Shown here: positions 9,703 through 19,626 of the stretch, piece by piece
How positions within the stretch are numbered: the first letter of the stretch is position 1
Layout: each line of letters opens with the position of its first letter
DNA from: Clostridia bacterium
GTDB lineage: Bacteria > Bacillota > Clostridia > Monoglobales > Monoglobaceae
Length of the DNA stretch: 52,229 nucleotides
Direction of reading: 5' to 3'
Assembly (NCBI GenBank): GCA_017397725.1
Contig: JAFQIA010000025.1
Coordinates: forward strand, 1-52,229
Translations under genes and position numbers: made by a program
Notes under the pieces: model-generated
The model's database searches: none
What the model saw: only the letters and a program-made list of their open reading frames with translations
What the model was told of the DNA's origin: nothing

Positions 9703-12700
9703 ATGAAGATGAAAAGAGGGATATCTTGGATTATTTGTCTTGCTCTGATTTTTTCCAATATGATCGCCAATGCTTCTACACAAAACGTAGATAAGTCAGG
9801 GGTAAGTATTGTTTCTACAACTCCTGAGGATGGAAGTCTGGGCATAACACCTATGGGTACTAAAATGGATGTGACGTTTAATATGCCCATGGATGCAGCT
9901 ACCCTGTCAAATACAACGATATCTTCGGCACCAAATGCGGTTAGCGCTGTAGTGCCTGATGAAAAATCACCGACACGTTGCACCATTTACTTTTCAGCAT
10001 TGGAACTGGATACGGAATATAAAATCATGTTTTCGAAACAGATAAAATCTGCATCAGGAGAACGATTGGAAAAGACGGAGGTTTCTTTTCGTACAGCCGC
10101 AGAATACCCAAAGCATCACCAGATTGTAAACGGTGATATGGAGGATAAAACCCATCTTAATATGTTTGAACTTGCCGGTGCTTCAAGCAAGGCGGTGGCT
10201 TATGTCAATGAAGGCGAAAACTCGGTGCTTAAATTTACTCCTCAATGGGCAGGCGCTCCTGTAGGACAAAATGTTTATATTGAACCCGGAAAAACCTATG
10301 AAATGCGTGCTAAAATTAAATCCACGACCTCTCAGATGGTTCGTGTGATCATGAACTATGTATCTCTTTCCGAGGGAGAAAGCAATTGGTGGCATCCGAT
10401 TATCTCGAAAACGCTTCCGGCGAATGAATGGGTGGAATTTTCGGGTACCGTTACCATCCCGGCAGACCTTTCGTATGACCACGTAAGACAAATGCGTATT
10501 ACTGCCGCGAATAAAAATGAAGTCATTTACATTGACGATATGCAATTTTTTGAAATGGGATATGATGTCCCTATGCCAAAAGAGAGCGTTGCCGCAGAGA
10601 AGGAAACAAAAACCTACGTCGCAGCCGATATTGACGAGGCACTTGAGTTCATGGTTGGCGTAGAGCTTTTTGATGAAGCTGTATTAGAGAAAAAAGATAA
10701 CTACATTTCGCGTGTTGATGCAGCGGTTGCACTTGGTAAATTTATGGGAGTGCCGGCCATTGGTGATAAGGAAAGCCAATTTACGGATTTGGCCGGTGTG
10801 AAAAATAGTGGAATTGTCAATGCTCTTGCGGACATGGGGATTCTTTCCGGATACGGCAAAAACTTTTATCCTAACAATAATATTTCTTATAAGGATGTCA
10901 TAAAAGCCGTGGCCAAGATCCTTGGCTATCATGTTATGTTGGACCAATCCGGGCACGCTTATACTGCGCACAGATTGGGACTGGATGAAGGTGTTTCTAA
11001 TACATCAGGGGCGATTACCTACCGTGATTTTGCAAAAATAATTTTCAATGCAACAGAAGTCAATGCTATGGTTAATGACGGCAATGGTAATTATACTGTT
11101 TCAGGAGAAAATGCACTGGATATGTTTATGGGACTTCATAAGGGGCAAGGGATTATTTCGGCTACGGAATACTCTGACCTTTATGGCACCCAAACTGCGA
11201 ATAAAGGTTATGTGATCATAAACCGGGTGCCGTACAAGGTTACCTGTGATACCTTTGCCTGGGAAGGCAGGCTGGTTGATTATTATTACAAAACCAAAAA
11301 TGGCGAAAAAACAATCATCCATATAGGCGGGTTGTATTCATGGAACCGCAGCATAACCATAGACTATAATGACATTTTGGAGCATTCCTCAAATGAATAT
11401 GTTTATTACGATGCAAAGGGCAGAACAATAAAAGCAAGGGTTGCTAACAACAAAAAATTTATCTATAACGGAAAAGCATTAACCAGTTACACCGTGGATG
11501 ATATGAAACCCCAATACGGAACGGTAGAGCTGATAGATAATAATGACAATGGTGTGTATGATATTGTGCGTGTGGAGAATCTCGATACCTATGTTGTGCA
11601 CGCTGTTAATTGTGATGATTATAAGATTTATGATGAATATGAATACAAAACAAAAACTCTTAGCTTGAAAAGCTGCGATAACATTATAGTTGAAGAAAAT
11701 GGTGAGGCTTCGAAATTTGAAAATATTACCGTTGGCAGTGTAGTGAGTGCGGCGGTTAGTAAGGATGGCAGCGTTGCAAAGCTCTATCTTTCTAAAAATT
11801 CAGTAGAGGGAAGCATTGGAAAAATCGCAGGAAAAGCATTGGAAATCGAAATGTCAATCTATGATGAAATTCATGGAGAAGGCGTATCCGAAACGTTTCA
11901 GTTGCATCCTTTTTATGAAGGAACCAAAAAAGCACGCACAGATACAGGTAACTACATCGGTGAAAATGCAGTTATTTTATTTGATGATAGAGGCTGTGCG
12001 GTATCTGTTGTTTTTGAAACCGGGTCTGATTGGGAATGGGCCTATCTCATTGCAGCAAGGGGCGCAAGAGAACATTTTAGTTATGAAGTATTATTGAAAG
12101 TCTTTTCCGAGGAAGGAAAGCATTCCGTATGCTCCGCCGCACAGGTTGTTCGCATTAATGGCACCCCGAAAAAGGATGAAAAAATAATTGAGGCTTTGAA
12201 CAATGGTGCGGCACAAATGCTCAGAATCCGACTCAATTCAAAAGGAGAAATATCTGAAATTATCACTGCAGGGTCTGAGGAAAAGAATATGAAAAAATTC
12301 ACGGGAACTGATTACACCTACTTTTCTACTCTGAAGTCATTAGGGTACAAGGTGGCATTGGCAAATACATCCATCCCTGTTTTTTCTGTGCCCAGTAGCC
12401 CGAGTGGTGCAGAAGAATATCAGTTTGTTTGCAGTACGGCAAGTTCTTACTTGATAAACGAAAAAAAATACACCTTTGAAGCGTACTCTATTGACGACAA
12501 TGATTTGAATGTAGAGTGCATTGTGCTTAAAGACCGTGAAGTGAGAAATACAGATTCGTGGAACATAGGTGTTATCAAAGAGATTTGCGTTGAACTTGAC
12601 GAAAATGCGGAAGTATATCAGAACCTCACGATCCAGAATTCCGGCTCTAATTATGCTGCAAAGGTTTATAATAGACGGGTTGACATCAACAATCTGGAGG

Positions 12701-13131
12701 GTGTTTCATCAGGCGCAGGTTTGAAAGCAGGAATCGGTGATATTGTTATGTATCAGAACGACGCGCAAGGTTTCGTGAATGCTATGAAGTTAATTTACAG
12801 TACAGAAGGCACAGGGACCTTGTACACGAGCTCCAATCCGAGCAGCAATAGTAGTGGTAGCGCCCACAGAGTTGTAGCGGGAAAAGTAACGTTGAATAAA
12901 AATGGTTATATTCAACTGCTCCCTCATAATGCGGAAGACAGTCCCGAAAACTATGAGGTATTCAATACGGAACACTATTCCAAGGTGCTATGTGTAGATA
13001 ACACAGCCAGAGAAAAGGTTCGTACTGTGCAGGCAACAGAGATCTATGATGAAATATGCAATGTTGATGGGGCTGATATTGTTGTTGTGAGTGCCTGGGG
13101 AGGAGCAACTCTTATGGCAATTTATTATTAG
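9703..13131 (+). CDS. Surface protein with Ig-like domain, CBM, SLH repeats and a long uncharacterised C-terminal region
   Basis: The 1142-residue protein starts with a signal peptide (about 1-24, ending NAS). It continues with a Big_5 Ig-like domain (30-130, STTPEDGSLGITPMG), a CBM4/9-like domain (135-285, ending VIYIDDMQFFEMG) and degenerate SLH repeats (about 300-430; for example MGILSGYGKNFYPNNNISYKDV). The remaining ~650 residues match no family I know. That region aligns by eye over its whole length with the C-terminal part of the SLH protein at 26665-29274, including YLIAARGAREHFSYEV here against YIVATTARENFGSYRM there. A poly-Ser stretch (SSNPSSNSSGS) lies near residue 1045. GGGAGGG precedes the ATG. 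It closes the run of surface-protein genes; the downstream genes are cytoplasmic or membrane proteins. Confidence 0.8.
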   Translation: MKMKRGISWIICLALIFSNMIANASTQNVDKSGVSIVSTTPEDGSLGITPMGTKMDVTFNMPMDAATLSNTTISSAPNAVSAVVPDEKSPTRCTIYFSALELDTEYKIMFSKQIKSASGERLEKTEVSFRTAAEYPKHHQIVNGDMEDKTHLNMFELAGASSKAVAYVNEGENSVLKFTPQWAGAPVGQNVYIEPGKTYEMRAKIKSTTSQMVRVIMNYVSLSEGESNWWHPIISKTLPANEWVEFSGTVTIPADLSYDHVRQMRITAANKNEVIYIDDMQFFEMGYDVPMPKESVAAEKETKTYVAADIDEALEFMVGVELFDEAVLEKKDNYISRVDAAVALGKFMGVPAIGDKESQFTDLAGVKNSGIVNALADMGILSGYGKNFYPNNNISYKDVIKAVAKILGYHVMLDQSGHAYTAHRLGLDEGVSNTSGAITYRDFAKIIFNATEVNAMVNDGNGNYTVSGENALDMFMGLHKGQGIISATEYSDLYGTQTANKGYVIINRVPYKVTCDTFAWEGRLVDYYYKTKNGEKTIIHIGGLYSWNRSITIDYNDILEHSSNEYVYYDAKGRTIKARVANNKKFIYNGKALTSYTVDDMKPQYGTVELIDNNDNGVYDIVRVENLDTYVVHAVNCDDYKIYDEYEYKTKTLSLKSCDNIIVEENGEASKFENITVGSVVSAAVSKDGSVAKLYLSKNSVEGSIGKIAGKALEIEMSIYDEIHGEGVSETFQLHPFYEGTKKARTDTGNYIGENAVILFDDRGCAVSVVFETGSDWEWAYLIAARGAREHFSYEVLLKVFSEEGKHSVCSAAQVVRINGTPKKDEKIIEALNNGAAQMLRIRLNSKGEISEIITAGSEEKNMKKFTGTDYTYFSTLKSLGYKVALANTSIPVFSVPSSPSGAEEYQFVCSTASSYLINEKKYTFEAYSIDDNDLNVECIVLKDREVRNTDSWNIGVIKEICVELDENAEVYQNLTIQNSGSNYAAKVYNRRVDINNLEGVSSGAGLKAGIGDIVMYQNDAQGFVNAMKLIYSTEGTGTLYTSSNPSSNSSGSAHRVVAGKVTLNKNGYIQLLPHNAEDSPENYEVFNTEHYSKVLCVDNTAREKVRTVQATEIYDEICNVDGADIVVVSAWGGATLMAIYY

Positions 13132-13172
13132 AGAAAAGATACATCTGCGCATGAAGGAAGGATGATGAGGAC

Positions 13173-14159
13173 ATGGAGAAAATGAAAGCCGTATTGGTTG
13201 AAAACAATGAACTTGTGTTATCAGAGGTTACAAAGCCACAGCCGAAAAAGGGTGAGGTTCTTATAAAAATATATGCAGCAGCATTAAATCGTGCAGATTT
13301 ATTACAACGCAAAGGAACCTATCCGTCACCGGCAGGATGGCCACAATGGCCGGGACTTGAGGTTTCGGGCGTTGTGGAAAGCATAGGAGCTGATACGGAT
13401 TGCAAGTTCCAAGCGGGAGATAAGGTATGTGCCCTTTTGGGAGGCGGTGGCTATGCGGAATATATTTGTGTTCCGTATGGTATGGTTATGCCCATGCCAA
13501 GCATGCTTACCTTTGAACAGGCAGCGACACTTCCTGAGGCTTATGCAACATCATATTTGAATCTTTATATAGAAGGAAAGCTGAAACCGGGGCAGACGGC
13601 GTTTATACCCGCAGGTGCTTCAGGGATTGCAAGCGTTGCGATACCAATGGCAAAGGCGTTGGGCTCCAGAGTAATTACCTCTGTTTTGTCTGATGAAATT
13701 GCGGAAAAGATAAAACATTTGGGAGCGGATGTAATCATCAATTCCGTTACTCAGGATGTTGCCGAGGTTTTAAAGAAAGAAGAAGAAAACGGTCATCCTG
13801 TGAATGTTGCATTGGATTGTCTGTCGGGAGAGATTCTTGGCAAAGCGATTACGTATATGGCAGAGGGCGGGTATTGGATCATTATATCAACGCTTGCAGG
13901 CCCCGAGACAACCATGAACTTAAGACCTGTGCTTCAAAAGGGAATTCATCTTGTTGGCAGTATGCTGAGAAAGCGGTCGGTGGAAGAAAAGACAGAAATT
14001 CTCTCACAGCTTGTGGAAGTGGTTTGGCCCAAAATAGAATCCGGGGAAATGGTTCCGTCTATATACAAGGTTTTGCCACTGGAAAAGGCGGATGAGGCGA
14101 TGAGTATTTTGGAATCAGGTACCCATGTTGGAAAGGTCGTTTTGAGCGTATGCAAATAG
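13173..14159 (+). CDS. Quinone oxidoreductase-like NAD(P)H dehydrogenase (medium-chain, zinc-free)
   Basis: The 328-residue length and sequence fit the quinone oxidoreductase (PIG3/QOR) branch of the medium-chain dehydrogenase superfamily. The N-terminal GroES-like half contains LNRADLLQRKGTYP and PGLEVSGVV, and the Rossmann half contains IPAGASGIASVAIPMAKALG as the nucleotide-binding motif. The cysteine and histidine ligands of zinc-type alcohol dehydrogenases are not seen, which supports a zinc-free NADPH enzyme acting on quinones or alpha,beta-unsaturated carbonyls. The start has AAGGAAGGATGATGAGG upstream. The stop overlaps the start of the next gene by 10 bases, so the two are translationally coupled. 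The physiological substrate is unknown; its position suggests a role linked to the surrounding sugar-metabolism genes. Confidence 0.85.
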   Translation: MEKMKAVLVENNELVLSEVTKPQPKKGEVLIKIYAAALNRADLLQRKGTYPSPAGWPQWPGLEVSGVVESIGADTDCKFQAGDKVCALLGGGGYAEYICVPYGMVMPMPSMLTFEQAATLPEAYATSYLNLYIEGKLKPGQTAFIPAGASGIASVAIPMAKALGSRVITSVLSDEIAEKIKHLGADVIINSVTQDVAEVLKKEEENGHPVNVALDCLSGEILGKAITYMAEGGYWIIISTLAGPETTMNLRPVLQKGIHLVGSMLRKRSVEEKTEILSQLVEVVWPKIESGEMVPSIYKVLPLEKADEAMSILESGTHVGKVVLSVCK

Positions 14160-15091
14160 CCTCGAAAAGTTTAGAAAAAAGCAAAAAAAGTGAGGTCAAA
14201 TACATATGCCTTGTGTTGTTGGTGATGGTTTTGTGGGGGTTTTTGTATCCGGCTGTTAAGGTCGGATACAAGGCTCTTGACATAGATACCTCCAATCCTC
14301 CACAAATATTGATGTTTGCAGGGACCCGATTTTTCATTTGCGGTGCGATAATTACTTTGATTTCTGTATTTACCCAAAAAGGTGCCGTTGGTTTGAAAAA
14401 TAATATTTTTCCTATTTTGTGCATGGGGCTACTGGGAATTGTGGTTCATTATTCCCTCACCTATATCGGACTTACATTTGTAGATAGTTCCAAGGCCGCA
14501 ATGTTAAAAAAGGTAGGAGAGCTGTTATATATTTGCTTTTCTTTTCTCCTAATACGCGAAGAAAAATTCATGATTACCAAAGTAATCGGCGCGTTTATTG
14601 GCTTTGCAGGTGTGATAGCATTGAACATCACGCCTGAAGGAAGAGTCAGTTTTTCATGGGGCGATGTAATGATTGTCCTTGCATCCATATCCGGCATATC
14701 TGCAAGCTTGTTTTGCAAAAAGGCAATAAAAAAGACAAGTCCCATCATGGTGACAGGACTGTCGCAATTGTTTGGCGGCATGGTACTTATTGTTTTGGCA
14801 AGACTGCTGCATGCGCCACGAATTTCATTTAGCCCGGAAGGCGTACTCATACTATGCTGTATATGTTTGGCATCTATCATATCATATTGTATATGGTATT
14901 ATGCGATGGGTAAGGTGTTGCTTTCAAAAATGTATATTCTGAAGTTTGCCGAGCCGTTTTTTGCATGTATATTTGGCGCGATTATGCTGAAAGAAAACAT
15001 ATTTACATTACAATACCTTTTTGCGTTTATACTGCTTATCACAGGTGTTGCTATTGGCGTGAATAACAAGTCAAAGAAAGGGAAACTATGA
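14150..15091 (+). CDS. EamA/DMT-family membrane transporter
   Basis: The 313-residue protein is hydrophobic throughout, with about ten predicted membrane segments in two similar halves, as in EamA (DUF6) drug/metabolite transporters. Landmarks are VLWGFLYPAVKVG in the first helix, a repeat-like second half beginning SWGDVMIVLASISGISASLFCKK, and the terminal segment ending GVAIGVNNKSKKGK. Members of this family export or exchange small metabolites; the substrate cannot be told from sequence. It overlaps the upstream oxidoreductase gene by 10 bases and the downstream GH31 gene by 4 bases (ATGA), which strongly suggests a single transcript. A transport role for a sugar or sugar acid handled by the neighbours is an inference. 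Confidence 0.85.
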   Translation: MQIASKSLEKSKKSEVKYICLVLLVMVLWGFLYPAVKVGYKALDIDTSNPPQILMFAGTRFFICGAIITLISVFTQKGAVGLKNNIFPILCMGLLGIVVHYSLTYIGLTFVDSSKAAMLKKVGELLYICFSFLLIREEKFMITKVIGAFIGFAGVIALNITPEGRVSFSWGDVMIVLASISGISASLFCKKAIKKTSPIMVTGLSQLFGGMVLIVLARLLHAPRISFSPEGVLILCCICLASIISYCIWYYAMGKVLLSKMYILKFAEPFFACIFGAIMLKENIFTLQYLFAFILLITGVAIGVNNKSKKGKL

Positions 15092-16611
15092 AACTTTTAC
15101 AGGTCAGAATTTTAGAAAATGAATATTGGTGGGGAGGTTCTGTGAATCGCGGACATGAAATGCCGATTTGTGAAAACTCGGTATGTTCGTTCGACCTTTT
15201 GGGTGATGGTGAGACAGACCAGTTTTCACCGCTTTTGGTTTCGTCAAAGGGAAGATATATCTGGAGTGAAGAGACTTTTACGGTAGATGCCAAAAACGGC
15301 AATATAGAATTCAAAGGGACCGCGGATATCGTATTAAAAGACGGGTTTGAAAATCTGCGCGGTGCGTATCTTGCAGCAATGAAGGAACATTTTCCTTTTA
15401 CCGGAGAAATGCCTGATTCACTGTTCTGGAGTGTCCCCCAATATAATACGTGGATAGAACTGGGGACAAACCAGACAACAGAAGGTATTATAAACTATGC
15501 AAAAGGTATTTTGGAACATGGATTGCCTGCCGGAGTTCTGATGATTGACGGTGGGTGGCAGGAAGAGTATGGCGTGTATGAAGAATTTCATAAAGGCAAA
15601 GTTCCTGACCCCAAATTTCTTGTTGACGAGCTTCACAAGCTTGGATTCACTGTTATGGTATGGGTTTCCCCGATTATAGCATCTGCCGGAACAAGATATA
15701 AATTTCTTAGGGACCGGAATTACCTTGTGCGCAACTCAGATGGAGAAATTGCTGTAAGAAAATGGTGGAGCGGATATAGTGCGGTTCTGGATTTCACGAA
15801 TCCCGGAGCGGTAGCGTGGATGGAAGAACAGTTGAATATCCTGATGGAAAAGTATGGCATTGACGGTTTTAAGTTTGATGCGGGTGACACCTATTTTTAC
15901 AAAGATGATGATATTTTATATGAACCGACCCTTGCAAGGAACCATACCTTGTATTTTAATAAATTTGGCGAAAGATATCAATTTAATGAGTTCAGAGCCG
16001 CTTGGAAATCAGGAGGCAGACCCATTGTTGCAAGGCTTCATGATAAATATCATTCCTGGAATGAATTTGGAATAAACACCCTTATCGGACATACTGTTGT
16101 TCAAGGACTTTTGGGTTATGCTTACAATTGCCCTGATATGGTAGGTGGTGGAATCATCGATTGCTTTGATGAAAATACAATACTTGATGAGGAGCTTTTT
16201 GTACGATGGGCTCAGGCAAACAGTATGATGGGGATGATGCAAATTTCCATCGCGCCGTGGAGAGTGTTAAACTTAGAAAACTCCCAAAGAGTGATAAAAG
16301 CCATAAAATTGCACGAAAAATTTGGTGATTTGTTTTTAAGGCTTGCCGTGGAAGCGTCAAAAACAGGGGAGCCCATCGTGAGACATATGGCGTATGTTTT
16401 CCCTGATGAAAATTTTGAAAAAACCAATGATCAGTTTATGCTTGGCAATGAGATTATGGTTGCGCCTGTGATTGAAAAAGGAGTAACAACAAAATCGGTG
16501 AAATTCCCGACAGGAAATTGGAAGGACCAGGACGGGAACCTATACGATGGAAACTGCGAAGCAGAAATTCCGGTGGATATGGACACGCTTTTGTATTTTA
16601 CAAAGTGTTAA
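15088..16611 (+). CDS. Glycoside hydrolase family 31 (MYORG-like), cytoplasmic
   Basis: The 507-residue protein has the GH31 catalytic barrel. The motif DGFKFDAGD places the expected nucleophile aspartate near residue 264. VLMIDGGWQ and VMVWVSPI are the preceding strands, and an aspartate near residue 319 in ARLHDKYHSW is a candidate acid/base. The shortened N-terminus and the KFDAG version of the motif resemble the MYORG branch, where alpha-galactosidase activity is known, rather than classical alpha-glucosidases. There is no signal peptide, so it should act on imported oligosaccharides. Its start overlaps the transporter stop (ATGA). The following Gfo/Idh/MocA gene begins 24 bases later. 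The exact substrate is uncertain. Confidence 0.85.
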   Translation: MKLLQVRILENEYWWGGSVNRGHEMPICENSVCSFDLLGDGETDQFSPLLVSSKGRYIWSEETFTVDAKNGNIEFKGTADIVLKDGFENLRGAYLAAMKEHFPFTGEMPDSLFWSVPQYNTWIELGTNQTTEGIINYAKGILEHGLPAGVLMIDGGWQEEYGVYEEFHKGKVPDPKFLVDELHKLGFTVMVWVSPIIASAGTRYKFLRDRNYLVRNSDGEIAVRKWWSGYSAVLDFTNPGAVAWMEEQLNILMEKYGIDGFKFDAGDTYFYKDDDILYEPTLARNHTLYFNKFGERYQFNEFRAAWKSGGRPIVARLHDKYHSWNEFGINTLIGHTVVQGLLGYAYNCPDMVGGGIIDCFDENTILDEELFVRWAQANSMMGMMQISIAPWRVLNLENSQRVIKAIKLHEKFGDLFLRLAVEASKTGEPIVRHMAYVFPDENFEKTNDQFMLGNEIMVAPVIEKGVTTKSVKFPTGNWKDQDGNLYDGNCEAEIPVDMDTLLYFTKC

Positions 16612-16635
16612 GATGTCCTATTGAGAGGTGATGAC

Positions 16636-17628
16636 ATGGGAAATAGGATAAAAATAGGTCAAATAGGGCTTGCTCACGCCCATGGCGAAGGAAAGATGCT
16701 TGCTGTTCGGAAATTTCCTGATTTATTTGAAGTTGTAGGGTATTCTGAAAGTAACGATGAAATAGTTAAAAAAAACGCAGAAAAAGATGCCTATAAGGGT
16801 CTTTTAAGAATGAGCGAAGAAGAGCTTCTGGATCAGGTAGATGCTGTGCTGGTGGAATGCGAAATTTCAAGACTTACAGAGGTTGCCGAAAGATGCATTA
16901 AGGCAGGAAAACACATCCATCTGGATAAACCCACAACCGGCTCGGTTGATAAATACACAGAAATAATAAATATGGCAAGGGAACATGGAATTGTTGTGCA
17001 GCTTGGGTATATGTATCGCTACAATCCTGCCATTATGAAAAGCTTTGCTATGATAAAGAATGGGGAAATTGGGGCAATACATACAATTAACGCTGAAATG
17101 AGTACCCATCATTATGAAAACTCAAAGATCAATATGGGAAAATATAATGGCGGCACAATGTTTATTATGGGCTCTCATCTTATTGATCTGGTTGTATATC
17201 TGTTAGGCGAGCCTGAGAATGTTACTAGTTTTTTTAAGCATACAGGTTATGACGGAATTGATTTTGAGGACAACAACCTGGCTGTGCTGGAGTATGAGAA
17301 GGCGATTGCCCGTGTTTACGCGTCCTCTGTTGAGGTTAACGGCTGGGGAAGACGACAGTTTGTTGTTTGTGGCGAGAAGGGAACAATAAGTATCTTGCCA
17401 ATAGAAAATGATGTTGCTATGACTTTTTCCGATTTAGATATAACAAAAAGTCATTATTCGGATATGAAAGAAAAAATTGATATTACGGACATTCCGAAGG
17501 ATTCAAGATATGACACAATGGTACAGGACTTTGCGGCTTATATAAATGGTACATCGGAAAATCCGTTTACATATGACCACGAGATAGCGGTACACAAGGT
17601 GCTTACACAGGTGTGTGGTGAAAACTAA
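16636..17628 (+). CDS. Gfo/Idh/MocA family NAD(P)-dependent oxidoreductase
   Basis: This protein of about 330 residues belongs to the Gfo/Idh/MocA dehydrogenases, which oxidise or reduce sugars, inositols or their derivatives. The N-terminal Rossmann part begins IKIGQIGLAHAHGEG. HIHLDKPTTG carries the family lysine, in a DKP rather than the usual EKP form. GGTMFIMGSHLIDLVVYLLG is the typical GG...HxxD substrate-site segment. The ATG at 16636 is preferred over the TTG at 16621 because GAGAGGTG sits 6-12 bases before it. A second, more distant member of the same family lies at 46965-48092 on the other strand. The substrate cannot be assigned. Confidence 0.88.
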   Translation: MGNRIKIGQIGLAHAHGEGKMLAVRKFPDLFEVVGYSESNDEIVKKNAEKDAYKGLLRMSEEELLDQVDAVLVECEISRLTEVAERCIKAGKHIHLDKPTTGSVDKYTEIINMAREHGIVVQLGYMYRYNPAIMKSFAMIKNGEIGAIHTINAEMSTHHYENSKINMGKYNGGTMFIMGSHLIDLVVYLLGEPENVTSFFKHTGYDGIDFEDNNLAVLEYEKAIARVYASSVEVNGWGRRQFVVCGEKGTISILPIENDVAMTFSDLDITKSHYSDMKEKIDITDIPKDSRYDTMVQDFAAYINGTSENPFTYDHEIAVHKVLTQVCGEN

Positions 17629-17673
17629 AGTACAATGAAGTGTGTTTCAGACATTTAACAGGAGAAAACAAAA

Positions 17674-18519
17674 GTGAAAAGTACAAAGATTAAAAATTTT
17701 ACAATCATGAATATCGGATGTATTTTACTTTCTGTTGGAATCTATTTTTTTAAAATTCCCAATGGATTTGCTACAGGCGGTGTAACGGGTATTGGTACTA
17801 TTCTGGGTCGAATTTCTCCTGTAACACCTGCAGTATGGATATGGATTTTAAACATTGCACTTCTTGTGTTGGGGTTTTTGTTTTTAGGATGGCAAAACAG
17901 TTTCAAAACACTTTACTGCAGTATGTTTTATTCTGCTATTACGTTTCTTTTTGAATTGCTTATACCGCTTTCCGCTCCGTTGACCGATCAGCCACTTCTG
18001 GAATTAATGTATGCTATGTTGTTGACCTCTATTGGTTCAGCCATGATTTTCAATAGTGATGCTTCCTCCGGCGGAACAGATATTGCTGCTCTGGTATTGA
18101 AAAAGTTTACAGATATCAATGTAGGAAAGGCTTTATTGGCGGTAGATTTTGTAGTTGCTGCAAGTTCGTTTTTTGTTTTTAATATTCAAACCGGATTGTT
18201 TTCTTTGCTTGGATTATGCTCAAAGGCATTTTTGGTGGATACTGTAATAGAAAGCTTTCATACCTGCAAGTATTTTGTTATAATAACCACCAAACGTGAA
18301 GAAATATCAAAGTATATTATCGAAACGCTTCACCATAGTGCCACTGTAGGTTCGGTTGTTGGTGAGTTTACAAAAGACAACAGAGCTATGATTCATACTG
18401 TGTGCAAGCGAATAGAGGCAATAAAGCTGAGAAAGAAAATCAAGGAGATTGACCCCGGAGCGTTTATTATTGTTACTACAAGCAACGAAATTATAGGACG
18501 CGGGTTCCGAGGTGTTTGA
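17674..18519 (+). CDS. YitT family membrane protein (DUF161 plus DUF2179)
   Basis: The 281-residue protein has an N-terminal membrane part of five or six hydrophobic segments (about residues 8-180), with the family signature GFATGGVTGIGTILGR and SSGGTDIAALVLKK. A soluble C-terminal DUF2179 domain follows (about 200-281, ending DPGAFIIVTTSNEIIGRGFRG). YitT proteins are widespread in Firmicutes; their transported substrate is not firmly established. Translation starts at a GTG with AGGAGA ten bases before it. It lies 45 bases after the dehydrogenase gene and 62 before the alcohol dehydrogenase, in the same direction. Its link with the carbohydrate genes may be positional only. Confidence 0.88.
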   Translation: MKSTKIKNFTIMNIGCILLSVGIYFFKIPNGFATGGVTGIGTILGRISPVTPAVWIWILNIALLVLGFLFLGWQNSFKTLYCSMFYSAITFLFELLIPLSAPLTDQPLLELMYAMLLTSIGSAMIFNSDASSGGTDIAALVLKKFTDINVGKALLAVDFVVAASSFFVFNIQTGLFSLLGLCSKAFLVDTVIESFHTCKYFVIITTKREEISKYIIETLHHSATVGSVVGEFTKDNRAMIHTVCKRIEAIKLRKKIKEIDPGAFIIVTTSNEIIGRGFRGV

Positions 18520-18581
18520 GTTTGTTTTTATAATATCGTCAAAATTACATGTATTTAAAAATTAAGCAAAGGTGAAGATTG

Positions 18582-19583
18582 ATGGAAAGAAAACAGATTT
18601 TTTTTACCGGACCTGGTAAAGCTGAACTTATCAATGTGGATTTGCCTGAAATTAAGTCTGATGAAGTACTGACAAAAATGGAATATACCGTTGTGAGCGG
18701 AGGAACAGAGTATGCCTTCCTTATGGGGCTTAGTAACACAGCCGGAAAATTTCCTGTGTCATTAGGCTATTGCGGTGTAGGGATTGCCGTTGAGGTGGGA
18801 AAGGATGTTAAAAATATAGTTCCGGGAGACCGTGTTTTGGTATACCACGGTTGCCATTCTGATTACAATATAAGAAGAGAATCTGAAATAACCAAGGTGG
18901 AAAATGATGATGTTTCGTCTCTTGAGGCTGCTTTTGTTATAATTGCTTCAATGGGTTTGGGCGGAGTACGAAAGCTTGAACTGGAATTAGGAGAGTCGGC
19001 TATGGTTATGGGCCAGGGTCTGCTGGGAATATTTGCAACACAATTTTGCAGACTTTCCGGTGCAAATCCTGTAGTTGTAGCAGACTTAAATGAAGAAAGA
19101 CGGAAGCTTGCCCTTAAACTTGGTGCAGACTATGCCTTTAATCCTAAAGATGAAGACTTTGTTGAAAAGGTTAAAACTGTTACAAAAGGAAGAGGTGTAA
19201 ATGGGTGCGTTGAGGTTACCGGAGTTTCTGCCGCGATGAAACAATCGCTTGAATGTGCATCATGGCAAGGAAGAATATCGTTACTTGGATGTACGAGAGT
19301 TTCTGACTGTGCAGTCGATTACTATCGGCAGGTTCACAGACCGGGTGTAAAGATTATAGGTGCGCATAACTTTGTCAGACCCAAATTCGAATCTTATCCT
19401 CACCATTGGACGCACCACGATGATTGTCGTGCAATTCTTGATATGATTTCATCAAAAAGAGTTCAGGTTATGCCTATCATTTCAAGAGTTTGCAAGCCTG
19501 AGGAATGTCCGCAGGTTTATAAGGAGCTTGCGGAAAATAATGCAACATTCCCATTAGGAACGGTGTTTGACTGGCGGGATTAA
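18582..19583 (+). CDS. Zinc-type medium-chain alcohol/polyol dehydrogenase
   Basis: The 333-residue protein is a medium-chain dehydrogenase of the zinc alcohol dehydrogenase/threonine dehydrogenase kind. The GroES-like half shows LGYCGVGIAVEVGKDV and PGDRVLVYHGCHSDY. The nucleotide-binding half has VMGQGLLGIFATQFCRLSGA followed by VVVADLNEERRKLALKLGAD. The unusual histidine-rich SYPHHWTHHDDC near residue 270 recurs in bacterial zinc-dehydrogenase homologues of sugar catabolism. The ATG at 18582 is preferred over the TTG three bases earlier, because AAAGGTGAAG lies at suitable spacing. The gene may oxidise a sugar or polyol produced by the GH31 and Gfo/Idh enzymes, but this is inference from context. 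Confidence 0.85.
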   Translation: MERKQIFFTGPGKAELINVDLPEIKSDEVLTKMEYTVVSGGTEYAFLMGLSNTAGKFPVSLGYCGVGIAVEVGKDVKNIVPGDRVLVYHGCHSDYNIRRESEITKVENDDVSSLEAAFVIIASMGLGGVRKLELELGESAMVMGQGLLGIFATQFCRLSGANPVVVADLNEERRKLALKLGADYAFNPKDEDFVEKVKTVTKGRGVNGCVEVTGVSAAMKQSLECASWQGRISLLGCTRVSDCAVDYYRQVHRPGVKIIGAHNFVRPKFESYPHHWTHHDDCRAILDMISSKRVQVMPIISRVCKPEECPQVYKELAENNATFPLGTVFDWRD

Positions 19584-19626
19584 TGAAGGAAATTCATGGA
19601 CCTTATACATAACAGGAGAGACAAAT